Assembly (NCBI RefSeq): GCF_003044935.1
Contig: NZ_POXP01000002.1
Coordinates: forward strand, 186,001-250,000
Origin: Neisseria subflava
GTDB taxonomy: Bacteria > Pseudomonadota > Gammaproteobacteria > Burkholderiales > Neisseriaceae
DNA: 64,000 nt
Direction of reading: 5' to 3'
In this document: in pieces, positions 1-7,484 of the stretch
Layout: each line of letters begins with the position of its first letter
Position numbering within the stretch: position 1 is the first letter of the stretch
Translations under genes and position numbers: made by a program
The notes under the pieces: generated by a model
Databases searched by the model: none
Told to the model about the DNA's origin: nothing
Seen by the model: only the letters and a program-made list of their open reading frames with translations

Positions 1-86
1 AATACCTCGCCCAGCAGATGGAACAATACTTCTTCGGCGACGGAGCAGATGCCGTACAAGGCTACGTTCCGCAAGAGCCTAAATAA
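1..86 (+). CDS. 3' end of an unidentified gene
   Basis: An open frame enters from the left edge and ends at a TAA at 84-86, giving a 27-residue C-terminal tail that begins YLAQQMEQYFFGDG and ends QEPK. It is followed at once by an inverted-DUS terminator, which supports this being a genuine gene end. The tail is too short for me to assign a family. Confidence 0.6.
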   Translation, partial: YLAQQMEQYFFGDGADAVQGYVPQEPK

Positions 87-99
87 GCATTGAAAAGCC

Positions 100-134
100 A
101 AGGCCGTCTGAAACCCGATTTTCAGACGGCCTTT
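100..134. terminator. Inverted-DUS terminator
   Basis: AAGGCCGTCTGAAA and its reverse complement are separated by a short loop and followed by T-rich sequence. The hairpin is an AG-DUS pair 14 bases after the stop of the left-edge gene. Confidence 0.8.
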
Positions 135-249
135 AAAATTCCCGATTGCCCCGCATATTAGGCAAATAGAACAGATAAATCATACAAACCCATGATTCTC
201 TGTTAGAATCCAAATTTCATTTATTTCAATCCACACTGGAGCAAACGCC

Positions 250-936
250 ATGCAAAACGACGTTTACGACTATACCTCGCAAGGCTCGGTTGCCAAAAAT
301 ACCGTCCTGCAAAAAACCTACCGCCTGCTCGGCCTGTCTTTCATTCCTGCCATTGCCGGCGCATTCTTTTCCGCCAAAACAGGCTTTAACATTTTCGCCA
401 TGTTCGGTTCATACTATGTTGCCCTGGCCGCCTTCTTCGGCTTTTTCTACGGCATGACCTTCCTGATCGAGAAAAACCGTTACAGCAACGTCGGCGTAGC
501 CCTGTTGATGATCTTCACTTTCGGTATGGGCCTTGCCATTAGCCCTATGTTGCAATACACCCTGTCTATTAACAACGGCGCGCAAATCGTCGGCACAGCC
601 GCCGCCATGACCGCCGGTGTATTCTTCACCATGTCCGCTATGGCACGCCGCACCACAATGAACATGAACAAACTCGGCAGCTTCCTCGGTGCCGGCGCCA
701 TCGTGCTCATGATTGCCGTTGTGGCCAACATCTTCCTCAACATCCCTGCCCTGAGCCTGACCATCGCGGCCGGCTTCGTTGTCTTCAGTTCCCTGATGAT
801 TATGTGGCAGGTGCGTGCCGTTATCGACGGTGGTGAAGACAGCCACATCAGCGCGGCGCTGACCATCTTCATCTCCATCTACAACATTTTCAGCAGCCTC
901 TTGAGAATCCTCATCTCTATTAGCGGTGACGACTGA
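250..936 (+). CDS. Bax inhibitor-1 / YccA family membrane protein
   Basis: A 228-residue integral membrane protein with about seven hydrophobic segments, matching the BI-1/YccA (UPF0005) family in length and layout. A soluble N-terminus (residues 1-25) precedes back-to-back helices, and the C-terminal part has the family-typical 'DGGEDSHISAALTIFISIYNIF'-like acidic-then-hydrophobic pattern. In E. coli, YccA interacts with the FtsH protease; a role in membrane-protein quality control here is inferred. It starts at ATG 250 behind a GGAG 9 bases upstream. It is monocistronic, flanked by inverted-DUS terminators on both sides. Confidence 0.85.
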   Translation: MQNDVYDYTSQGSVAKNTVLQKTYRLLGLSFIPAIAGAFFSAKTGFNIFAMFGSYYVALAAFFGFFYGMTFLIEKNRYSNVGVALLMIFTFGMGLAISPMLQYTLSINNGAQIVGTAAAMTAGVFFTMSAMARRTTMNMNKLGSFLGAGAIVLMIAVVANIFLNIPALSLTIAAGFVVFSSLMIMWQVRAVIDGGEDSHISAALTIFISIYNIFSSLLRILISISGDD

Positions 937-945
937 TAAAGCCGC

Positions 946-977
946 AAAGGCCGTCTGAAATTTCAGACGGCCTTTTT
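946..977. terminator. Inverted-DUS terminator
   Basis: AAAGGCCGTCTGAAA and its inverse lie almost back to back, followed by TTTTT. It sits 10 bases after the stop of the BI-1 family gene. Confidence 0.85.
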
Positions 978-1042
978 GATTTTTGACATCACCGGCAAAC
1001 TCCCCTATCCTGAACGTACACAAACCCCATTCCCAACCCAAA

Positions 1043-1555
1043 ATGACCACGACCACTCCGCGCCGTGCAGTGTACGCAGGCAGCTTCGACCCTCCCACCC
1101 TCGGCCACCTGTGGATGATACAGGAAGCCCAATCCCTCTTTGACGAACTCATTGTCGCCATCGGCACCAATCCCGAAAAGCGCAGCACCTACACCATAGA
1201 AGAACGCCGCGCCATGCTCGATGCCATTACCCACCCCTTCCCCAATGTCCGCATCAGCGTGTTTGAAAACCGCTTTTTGGTCGATTATGCCCGCGAAGCC
1301 AAAGCCAATTTTATCGTCCGCGGCATCCGTTCCGCCGCCGACTACGAATACGAACGCTCGATGCGCTACATCAACAGCGACATCGCCCCCGAAATCTCCA
1401 CCGTCTTCCTGATGCCGCCGCGCGAAATAGCCGAAGTATCCTCCACCATGGTCAAAGGCCTGGTCGGCCCACAAGGCTGGCGCGACATGATAGGCCGCTA
1501 CCTCCCCGACCCCGTCTATCAAAAAATCCTGCAAGACCACGAAACAAACACATAA
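1043..1555 (+). CDS. coaD: Pantetheine-phosphate adenylyltransferase (CoaD-type nucleotidyltransferase)
   Basis: A 170-residue protein of the HxGH nucleotidyltransferase fold. CoaD transfers AMP from ATP to 4'-phosphopantetheine, the penultimate step of coenzyme A synthesis. Visible motifs: [11 protein letters not shown] (residues 12-22), IVRGIRS in the middle, and VSSTMVKG, equivalent to the ISSSxVR signature. The frame is open from 983, but ATG 1043 gives a normal family length and places the first beta strand 8 residues in. The C-terminus is more divergent than in typical CoaD ([18 protein letters not shown]), so a paralogous cytidylyl/adenylyltransferase is possible. It ends before a DUS hairpin. 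Confidence 0.72.
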   Translation: MTTTTPRRAVYAGSFDPPTLGHLWMIQEAQSLFDELIVAIGTNPEKRSTYTIEERRAMLDAITHPFPNVRISVFENRFLVDYAREAKANFIVRGIRSAADYEYERSMRYINSDIAPEISTVFLMPPREIAEVSSTMVKGLVGPQGWRDMIGRYLPDPVYQKILQDHETNT

Positions 1556-1559
1556 AACA

Positions 1560-1588
1560 AAGGCCGTCCGAACATTTCAGACGGCCTT
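1560..1588. terminator. Inverted-DUS terminator (one arm degenerate)
   Basis: AAGGCCGTCCGAA (one T-to-C change from AG-DUS) pairs with TTCAGACGGCCTT. It lies between the convergent coaD and the minus-strand membrane-protein gene, so it can serve both. Confidence 0.75.
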
Positions 1589-1602
1589 CCAATTTTCATT
1601 GA

Positions 1603-2241
1603 TTATTTACGGGCAGACGTCAACGCCTGCAGGTTTTGATTCAACGTTTCCATGTCCAACCAACCGGCGGCAATAAACAGCATCAAAATCACCGTACCCA
1701 CACACAGCACGCCGATACCATACAACAGATAGCCCACCAAAACACGGCCTACCGTCGCATTCCCCATCCACATCAAACCGCGTACCTGCACCACAAAAAC
1801 CCAAGCCTGCCACAGCAGCGCAAACGCAGCCAACGCCGGCACATACAACACCAGCAACAGCGGCAGCAGCAAAGCCTCAGACACCAAAATAAAGCCCCAC
1901 AAAGGCAACCGGGGCGCACCGTAATAATGCAGCACCTTGCGCATCGAGCGGCTCAACACCAACCATTTCACAATCACCAAAATCACCGACAGGCACACCG
2001 CCGCCGCGCCACTGCCAAACAAAGGCGACATGCTGGCCGCGTTCACCACACCCAACAGCAGCAACACCGCCGCCATCACCAAAGGTGAATACAAATACGT
2101 CTCCGGCGAACGATAGCGCAAACGCAAAACATCCCACATATCACGAACAAACACATACAGCATGGCATAAATCCAAAGCAAAAAAGCCGATTGTATCTTA
2201 GGCCGTCTGAAAATCAAACCAGCAAACCTAAAAACCGCCAA
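1603..2241 (-). CDS. Uncharacterised membrane protein (Yip1-like layout)
   Basis: A hydrophobic protein of up to 212 residues with five or so membrane segments. I do not recognise a named enzyme family; the pattern of a short cytoplasmic start with WDVLRLRYRSPETY followed by clustered helices resembles Yip1-domain proteins. The start is uncertain: ATG 2241 places a reverse DUS inside the coding sequence (FRRPKIQS) and lacks a visible Shine-Dalgarno, whereas ATG 2163 (MLYVFVRDMWDVL, 186 residues) begins just after that DUS. I favour 2163 biologically but give the longest frame. It converges on coaD. Confidence 0.6.
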   Translation of the reverse strand: MAVFRFAGLIFRRPKIQSAFLLWIYAMLYVFVRDMWDVLRLRYRSPETYLYSPLVMAAVLLLLGVVNAASMSPLFGSGAAAVCLSVILVIVKWLVLSRSMRKVLHYYGAPRLPLWGFILVSEALLLPLLLVLYVPALAAFALLWQAWVFVVQVRGLMWMGNATVGRVLVGYLLYGIGVLCVGTVILMLFIAAGWLDMETLNQNLQALTSARK

Positions 2242-2367
2242 TTAAAACGAAAAATAATTCAATACAAAACAAAATCTTAATTTACCGCCTCAAAAATAAA
2301 GCCTACAAACGCTTGCACAAGGCAACGAAATTTGGTTTAATTCACATCTCGCAACGAAACACGCGAA

Positions 2368-2443
2368 GGCCAGATAGCTCAGTTGGTAGAGCAACGGATT
2401 GAAAATCCGTGTGTCGGCGGTTCGATTCCGCCTCTGGCCACCA
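2368..2443 (+). tRNA. tRNA-Phe (GAA)
   Basis: A complete 76-nt cloverleaf with the CCA encoded. The acceptor arms GGCCAGA (2368-2374) and TCTGGCC (2433-2439) pair perfectly; the D-loop carries AGCTCAGTTGGTAGAGC; the anticodon arm ACGGA-TTGAAAA-TCCGT gives GAA; the T-arm has GGTTCGATTCC. It stands alone, with no other tRNA adjacent. Confidence 0.97.
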
Positions 2444-2540
2444 CCAACCGCATTGAAGCGGTTATTTTTTTGTCTATACAATTTGCACGCATGTTTTAAG
2501 CGCAAATCCCGTTCCAGACCATGCGTCCCGATTTCCACAC

Positions 2541-2569
2541 AAGGCCGTCTGAAAAATTTCAGACGGCCG
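2541..2569. terminator. Inverted-DUS hairpin downstream of tRNA-Phe
   Basis: AAGGCCGTCTGAAA and TTTCAGACGGCC are separated by two bases, about 100 bp after the tRNA. It is a plausible tRNA transcript terminator and uptake site. The rest of 2444-2752 holds no gene I can support. Confidence 0.65.
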
Positions 2570-2704
2570 TTGTTCATGTTGGCATGGCATAAAAATCCGC
2601 TTCTCCGCTCCATTCCGACAGAATACGGCGCTTCCATCCAAATCGGTTGAAACCTTCGTGAACATACTGAATATGAATAAAGTTCAAGGCAGGTCGGTTT
2701 ACTA

Positions 2705-2710
2705 TATAAT
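2705..2710 (+). promoter_or_regulatory. Putative -10 box of the dar-type cluster
   Basis: A perfect TATAAT lies 43 bases before the first ATG of the cluster. The matching -35 region (around TTCAAG) is weak, so this could be an activated or low-strength promoter. Confidence 0.45.
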
Positions 2711-2752
2711 ACCGTCCAAACCAACCATAACTTACTCATTGCAGGGAAGATA

Positions 2753-3661
2753 ATGAAAAAAGTGCTGATTATGCATTACTCGCAAACGGGGCAGCTCTCC
2801 AGCCTGGCGCGAAATTTTGCCGCGCCGTTGCAAACAGCCGGGATACAGGTCGATTGCGTCAATATCGTACCGGAGCAGGCATTTCCGTTTCCATGGCCGT
2901 TTTGGCGTTTTTTCGATACTTTTCCTGAAACCGTCCATTTAAAACCCGCCCCGATTCTGCCACCGCAAATTCCATCCGAAGATTACGATGTGGTGGTTAT
3001 TGCCTACACCGTTTGGTTCCTCTCTCCTTCGCAACCGATTACCGCCTTTTTGCAACGCGAAGAAACGCGCCGCCTGTTAGACGGCAAACCGGTCATCACG
3101 CTTATCGGCTGCCGCAATATGTGGCTGGGCGCGCAGGAAAAAATGAAATCTTTGCTGAAACAAAACGGCGCCAAACTCATCGGCAACATCGTAAAAATCG
3201 ATGACTGCAACAGCGCGGCAAGTTTCATTACCACGCCCGCATGGATGCTGACCGGCGACAAACGCTATTTCCGCTCCCTGCCCTCCGCCGGCATTGCTGA
3301 AGAAGAATTGGCGGATGCGGCGCGGTTTGGGACGAAATTGCGCGATACACTATTGAACCAACAGCCTTTGGACGAAACCCTGTTTCAAAATATGGGTGCG
3401 GCGACAGTGAATGAAAAACTGATTTTCAGCGAACGCGCCGCCGGTCGCAGCTTCTTCATCTGGGGCAAGCTTTTGATGGCGGCAGGCCGTATTTCTCCGC
3501 TCTTGCGCCATGCCTTGTTGTGCTTCTACATCGTCTTTTTATTGGCGATGATTTTGGTGGTTTTACCCATCAGTGTAATTTTGAAAAAACTGCTGCATCC
3601 GCTGCTCAAAGGCCGTCTGAAAAAGCTGGCGGACTATTATGAACAACCGTCAGGCAGATAA
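2753..3661 (+). CDS. DarA-type dialkylresorcinol biosynthesis protein (flavodoxin-like)
   Basis: A 302-residue protein. Residues 1-180 look like a flavodoxin/NAD(P)H-oxidoreductase fold: a beta strand, then HYSQTGQLSSLA (residues 8-19) as a phosphate-binding loop, and later VVIAYTVWFLSPSQP and VITLIGCRNMWLGAQ. Residues about 245-285 form one or two hydrophobic helices, so it is probably membrane-anchored. Proteins of this size and layout are called dialkylresorcinol condensing enzyme DarA in flexirubin-type clusters; an oxidative, aromatising role is my inference. The pairing with a DarB-type ketosynthase two genes downstream supports the call. Naming of DarA/B/C differs between published systems. 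Confidence 0.6.
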   Translation: MKKVLIMHYSQTGQLSSLARNFAAPLQTAGIQVDCVNIVPEQAFPFPWPFWRFFDTFPETVHLKPAPILPPQIPSEDYDVVVIAYTVWFLSPSQPITAFLQREETRRLLDGKPVITLIGCRNMWLGAQEKMKSLLKQNGAKLIGNIVKIDDCNSAASFITTPAWMLTGDKRYFRSLPSAGIAEEELADAARFGTKLRDTLLNQQPLDETLFQNMGAATVNEKLIFSERAAGRSFFIWGKLLMAAGRISPLLRHALLCFYIVFLLAMILVVLPISVILKKLLHPLLKGRLKKLADYYEQPSGR

Positions 3662-3695
3662 TCTGTTTCAGACGGCTTCAAACCAGGAATCCATC

Positions 3696-3941
3696 ATGCC
3701 CGAAGTTATCCACTACCCCGAACGCCGTCGCTTTCAAATCGACATTGACGGTTTGGAAGCAGGCTATATCAGCTATACCGAACATAATGGCGGCTGGGAC
3801 GTAAACCATACCGTGGTCTCGCCCAACTTCCGTCATCGCGGCATTGCCAAACTGCTGGTGAGCGCGCTGATGGAATACGCCGAAACACACAACATCCCGT
3901 TAACTGCAAGCTGCGACTACGCGGCGCGGTTTATCGGTTGA
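3696..3941 (+). CDS. Small GNAT-family acetyltransferase (YidJ/Gcn5-like)
   Basis: An 81-residue protein with the compact COG2388-type GNAT core: a short sheet, then VVSPNFRHRGIAKLLVSALMEYA-like acetyl-CoA loop (RHRGIA) and helix, ending in ASCDYAARFI. Such mini-GNATs lack the N-terminal half of normal acetyltransferases, and their substrates are mostly unknown. I start at ATG 3696, preceded by AGGAA, rather than at the in-frame ATG 3639, which overlaps the upstream gene and would place a DUS in the coding region. It sits between darA-like and darB-like with short gaps, so it is probably co-transcribed. Confidence 0.7.
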   Translation: MPEVIHYPERRRFQIDIDGLEAGYISYTEHNGGWDVNHTVVSPNFRHRGIAKLLVSALMEYAETHNIPLTASCDYAARFIG

Positions 3942-3960
3942 TTATTTTGACAACCACATC

Positions 3961-5127
3961 ATGACATCGAATAACACACTCAAAGACGTTTATCTCAACC
4001 GCGTTTCTGCCTTTTTGCCCAATGCCCCTGTCGGCAATGACGAGATGGAAGCCGTCCTCGGCATGGCAGGCGATGTGCCTTCACGCGTGCGCCGTATGAT
4101 TTTGCGTTCCAACGGCATTTTGTCGCGCCATTACGCCATCGATCCCGAAAGCCGCCGCACGACGCACACCAATGCCGAGTTGGCTGCCGAAGCGGTCAAT
4201 GGCCTGTTTGCCCAAGGCGTTCCAGCAGAAGCCATAGGCAGCCTGGCGTGCGCCACTTCCTACCCTGACCAAACCATGCCCGGACACGGTGTGATGGTGC
4301 ATGGTTTGCTGGATATGCCGCCTTGCGAAGTGTTCAGCATGGCAGGCGTATGCGCGGCAGGCATGGCGGCGATGAAACACGCCTACAACGCCGTGCGTAC
4401 CGGCGAACACGCACATGCGCTTTCCGTTGCTTCCGAAAACGCCTCGGCGGTCATGCGGGGCGAAGTATTTCAAAGTGAAACCGACCATAAAAAACTGGAA
4501 AACGCGTCCCCCGAAATCGGGTTTGAAAAAGACTTTTTGCGCTGGATGCTGTCTGACGGCGCAGGCGCGGTGTATCTGTCCGACCGCCCCAATTCAGACG
4601 GCCTCAGCCTGAAAATCCATTGGATAGACCTGCTTTCCTACGCCAACGAAATGCCGCCCTGCATGTATGCCGGCGCAGAATTCCGCGACGGCGTCTTTGA
4701 AGGCTGGAAACATACCGATGCCGATTACGGCCGCCGCCACAGCCTGATGGCGGTCAAGCAGGACGTCAAACTGCTGAACGAAAACATCGTCCGCTATACG
4801 GTGGAAAAACCCCTCTCCCAAATCGCCGCCAAACACGGCATCCGCGCCGAAGAAATCGATTGGTTCCTGCCCCACTACTCTTCCGGCTTTTTCCGCGACC
4901 GCCTTTCAGACGGCCTGAAAAACATCGGCTTCGACATTCCGCAGGAAAAATGGTTTACCAATCTGCACAGCAAGGGCAACACGGGTTCGGCCTCGATTTA
5001 CATCATCCTTGAAGAATTTCTGCGCACCTTTCCCATCGAACACGGCCAAAAAATCCTGTGTTACGTTCCGGAAAGCGGACGCTTTTCAACATGTTTCATG
5101 CTTTTGGAAGCAGTAAAGGCCGTCTGA
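3961..5127 (+). CDS. darB: DarB-type beta-ketoacyl-ACP synthase III
   Basis: A 388-residue thiolase-fold ketosynthase. The KAS III catalytic triad is visible: Cys131 in AGVCAAGM, His305 in LPHYSSGF and Asn340 in SKGNTGSAS. DarB enzymes join two acyl units (a beta-ketoacyl and an unsaturated acyl chain) and cyclise them to 1,3-cyclohexanediones, later aromatised to dialkylresorcinols, which are pigment parts or signals. It is distinguished from FabH by length and by the extended N-terminus with GDVPSRVRRMILRSNGI. The C-terminus KAV and stop are formed by an AG-DUS (AAGGCCGTCTGA). The stop abuts the next start directly. Confidence 0.72.
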   Translation: MTSNNTLKDVYLNRVSAFLPNAPVGNDEMEAVLGMAGDVPSRVRRMILRSNGILSRHYAIDPESRRTTHTNAELAAEAVNGLFAQGVPAEAIGSLACATSYPDQTMPGHGVMVHGLLDMPPCEVFSMAGVCAAGMAAMKHAYNAVRTGEHAHALSVASENASAVMRGEVFQSETDHKKLENASPEIGFEKDFLRWMLSDGAGAVYLSDRPNSDGLSLKIHWIDLLSYANEMPPCMYAGAEFRDGVFEGWKHTDADYGRRHSLMAVKQDVKLLNENIVRYTVEKPLSQIAAKHGIRAEEIDWFLPHYSSGFFRDRLSDGLKNIGFDIPQEKWFTNLHSKGNTGSASIYIILEEFLRTFPIEHGQKILCYVPESGRFSTCFMLLEAVKAV

Positions 5128-5523
5128 ATGAAAATTGACGACATTCCTCAAGACAACAGCGCCAGCTACCACGGCCACCGCAAAGTCATCTACGGCACTC
5201 GCGACGGCCACTACGAAGCGGCCACCAGCAACGGTTGGCAGGACGAAGCCTACGCCACCGAAATGGCGGTGTGCGAACTCGATGCCCAAACGCAGGCCGC
5301 GCGCGAAGCCGTCGAAAAAGGCGAATATTCGCCGCTGTACTACCATATGTTCCGCTGTCGTTATGATGAAACCGGCTTGGCCATGGCGGCAGGCGTATGG
5401 AAATGGCAGCTGCGTCGGCATTTCCGTCCCGAAGTGTTCGCCAAACTACCTGCCAAAACCCTGCAAAAATACGCCGATGCCTGCCAAATCAGCATAGATG
5501 ACCTCAAACAAACCGATATTTAA
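5128..5523 (+). CDS. Conserved hypothetical protein in the dar-type cluster
   Basis: A 131-residue soluble protein that begins immediately after the ketosynthase stop, with no spacer, so it is almost certainly translationally coupled. It has no signal peptide or membrane segment. It is rich in aromatic and charged residues (YHGHRKVIYGTRDGHYEA, WKWQLRRHFRPEVF) and ends in a helical segment with LPAKTLQKYADAC. I do not recognise the family. Position suggests an accessory role in the same pathway as the DarA/DarB-like proteins. Confidence 0.7.
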   Translation: MKIDDIPQDNSASYHGHRKVIYGTRDGHYEAATSNGWQDEAYATEMAVCELDAQTQAAREAVEKGEYSPLYYHMFRCRYDETGLAMAAGVWKWQLRRHFRPEVFAKLPAKTLQKYADACQISIDDLKQTDI

Positions 5524-5531
5524 AGTCCCTC

Positions 5532-6206
5532 ATGATTACCCTGCATTCGCTCGATCAATCCCGCGCCCTGCGCATTGTTTGGCTGCTTGAAATCCTCGGC
5601 ACGCCCTACCGCCTGCAAACCTACCGCCGTCATCCCGACACTTTGCTCGCCCCTAACGAACTCAAAGCCATCCATCCCTTGGGCAAATCGCCCTTATTGG
5701 ATGATGACGGCTTTATCTTGGCGGAAAGCGGCGCGATTACCGACTATCTGATTCAAACCTACGGCAACGGCCGCTTGATGCCCGAACGCGGCAGCCGCGA
5801 ATACTGGCAATATCAACGCTGGCTACATTATGCCGAAGGTTCGCTGATGCCGTTATTGCTGCTCGGACTGGTGTTCCGCCGGATTGAAAGCGCGCCCATG
5901 CCGTTTTTCGTCAAACCGATTGCCCGCAAAATCAGCGGCAGCGTCAAAAGCAGCTTTATCCATCCGCAAGCCGCCCTGCATCTTTCCCACATTGACAGCG
6001 AGTTGGAAAACCGCGAATGGTTGGTCGGCAACAGCCTCAGCGGTGCCGACATCATGATGAGCTATCCGCTGCAAGCCGCGGCCGACCGCTTCGACTTTGC
6101 CGACTACCCCAATATCCGCGCTTATTTGCAGCGCATCGAAGCGCATGAAGCCTACCGCCGCGCCGTTGAAAAAGCTGGTTCGCCTTTATTGAAACTCGAC
6201 CAATAA
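5532..6206 (+). CDS. Glutathione S-transferase family protein
   Basis: A 224-residue protein with the canonical two-domain GST layout. The N-terminal thioredoxin-like domain has SLDQSRALRIVWLLEILG (residues 6-23), HPLGKSPLL and the glutathione-contact LAESGAITDYL. The all-helical C-terminal domain has NSLSGADIMMSYPLQAA, the usual N-capping box. Active-site Ser/Tyr assignment is uncertain. It starts 8 bases after the upstream stop and ends the dar-type transcription unit before a DUS terminator. A role in conjugating or protecting lipid-like products of the cluster is possible but unproven. Confidence 0.85.
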   Translation: MITLHSLDQSRALRIVWLLEILGTPYRLQTYRRHPDTLLAPNELKAIHPLGKSPLLDDDGFILAESGAITDYLIQTYGNGRLMPERGSREYWQYQRWLHYAEGSLMPLLLLGLVFRRIESAPMPFFVKPIARKISGSVKSSFIHPQAALHLSHIDSELENREWLVGNSLSGADIMMSYPLQAAADRFDFADYPNIRAYLQRIEAHEAYRRAVEKAGSPLLKLDQ

Positions 6207-6209
6207 AAC

Positions 6210-6240
6210 AAGGCCGTCTGAAATATTTTCAGACGGCCTG
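6210..6240. terminator. Inverted-DUS terminator
   Basis: AAGGCCGTCTGAAA / TTTCAGACGGCCT with a 3-base loop, 4 bases after the GST stop. It closes the dar-type cluster. Confidence 0.8.
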
Positions 6241-6309
6241 AAACCTTGGTTCACTTATCGAATAGCTTTGCGGTAAACGGCGTTTTTACCCAAACGCCGT
6301 CCGAGTGCT

Positions 6310-6337
6310 TTGTTCCCCATCGCCGTTCCACTATAAT
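6310..6337 (+). promoter_or_regulatory. Putative sigma-70 promoter of tsaB operon
   Basis: TTGTTC, 16 bases, then a perfect TATAAT (6332-6337), 33 bases before the tsaB start. Confidence 0.6.
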
Positions 6338-6369
6338 GGCAACCCATATCCTTCTAAAAAAATAACACC

Positions 6370-7044
6370 ATGCCAACCGACAACCGCCCGACTCTTGCCA
6401 TCGACACCAGCACATCCTTTCTGTCCATCGCATTGGAACATCAAGGCGAAATCCGCCTGTTTCACGAAAACGTCGGCACCAAGCAATCCGAACAAATCCT
6501 GCCGCAAATCGAACGCCTCTTCAAAGAAGCAGGCATCACGGCCGCCGATTTGGGCTGCATCGTTTATGCACAAGGTCCCGGCGCATTTACCGGCCTGCGT
6601 ATCGGCGCGGCGGTTGCACAAGGTTTGGCCACGCCGTTTGACACGCCCATGATCGGCATTCCCTGCCTCGATGCCGCCGCTTCGCTGCTGCCGCCATCAA
6701 GCTGCATACTGGCGGCCACCGATGCGCGCATGGGCGAAGTGTTCTACGCATGGTTTGATACGCAAAACCACGTCCGCTTGAGCGATTACACGGTTGGCAA
6801 AGCCGCCACCATTATTGCGCCCGAAGGCCAAACGCCTAGCGGCGGCGTCGGCAATGCCTTTGCCCTCGCCGACAAACCGCCTTTTGACGGTCAAGCCGAT
6901 ATGCCGACTGCCGCCGACTATCTCAAACTTGCCCGCAGCGGCCGCTATCTTGCTACTGACGCGGCGCACGCCGAGCTACTCTACGTCCGCAACAAAATTG
7001 CCCTGACCGCGCAAGAGCAAGCCCAACAAAAGGCCAAACCGTGA
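6370..7044 (+). CDS. tsaB: tRNA threonylcarbamoyladenosine biosynthesis protein TsaB
   Basis: A 224-residue ASKHA-fold protein, partner of TsaD in making t6A37 on ANN-decoding tRNAs. Visible signatures: the N-terminal AIDTSTSFLSIAL phosphate loop, GTKQSEQILPQIERLF, and AQGPGAFTGLRIGAAVAQGL (about residues 60-80), which is highly characteristic. Length is typical. The last four bases overlap the next start (GTGA), so it is coupled to rimI, the usual tsaB-rimI order. Confidence 0.93.
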   Translation: MPTDNRPTLAIDTSTSFLSIALEHQGEIRLFHENVGTKQSEQILPQIERLFKEAGITAADLGCIVYAQGPGAFTGLRIGAAVAQGLATPFDTPMIGIPCLDAAASLLPPSSCILAATDARMGEVFYAWFDTQNHVRLSDYTVGKAATIIAPEGQTPSGGVGNAFALADKPPFDGQADMPTAADYLKLARSGRYLATDAAHAELLYVRNKIALTAQEQAQQKAKP

Positions 7045-7484
7045 ACCTGCCCCCAGCCGTACTTGCCGACTGCCCCGCCCTTGCCGCCATCGACGCACAA
7101 GGTAATCCTTCGCCGTGGACGGTGCAGCAGTTTGAATCGGCGGTTCAACACCATCCCGACAGCATTTGGCTCAGCCAGACCGACCACCAAATTACCGGTT
7201 TTATCGTATGGCAAACCGTATTTGACGAGTCCGAGCTACACCTGATTGCCGTCGCGCCCGAATACCGCCGCCAAGGCATTGCGTCCGCCCTGCTGCAACA
7301 CTGGCAAAACGCAGTGCAACAGCAAGGCGCGACCCGATTGCTGCTCGAAGTCCGCGCAAGCAATGAAACCGCGCAACAGCTCTACCGCAAACACGGCTTC
7401 CAAACCTGCGGCCGCCGCAAAAACTACTACGCCCTGCCCGACGGTGGCAGCGAAGATGCCGTATTGATGGAGAAATCATGTTAA
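7041..7484 (+). CDS. rimI: Ribosomal protein S18-alanine N-acetyltransferase RimI
   Basis: A 147-residue GNAT enzyme that acetylates the N-terminal alanine of S18. The acetyl-CoA pyrophosphate loop is YRRQGIASALL (residues 75-85), followed by LLLEVRASNETAQQLYRKHGF, the RimI hallmark. It uses a GTG start overlapping the tsaB stop and itself overlaps the next gene by 7 bases, giving a tight three-gene operon. Confidence 0.9.
   Translation: MNLPPAVLADCPALAAIDAQGNPSPWTVQQFESAVQHHPDSIWLSQTDHQITGFIVWQTVFDESELHLIAVAPEYRRQGIASALLQHWQNAVQQQGATRLLLEVRASNETAQQLYRKHGFQTCGRRKNYYALPDGGSEDAVLMEKSC

Noticed and set aside
1877-2137. Glycine/valine-rich minus-strand frame within the membrane-protein gene
   Set aside because: It is an out-of-frame shadow on the same strand as a clearly hydrophobic coding frame.
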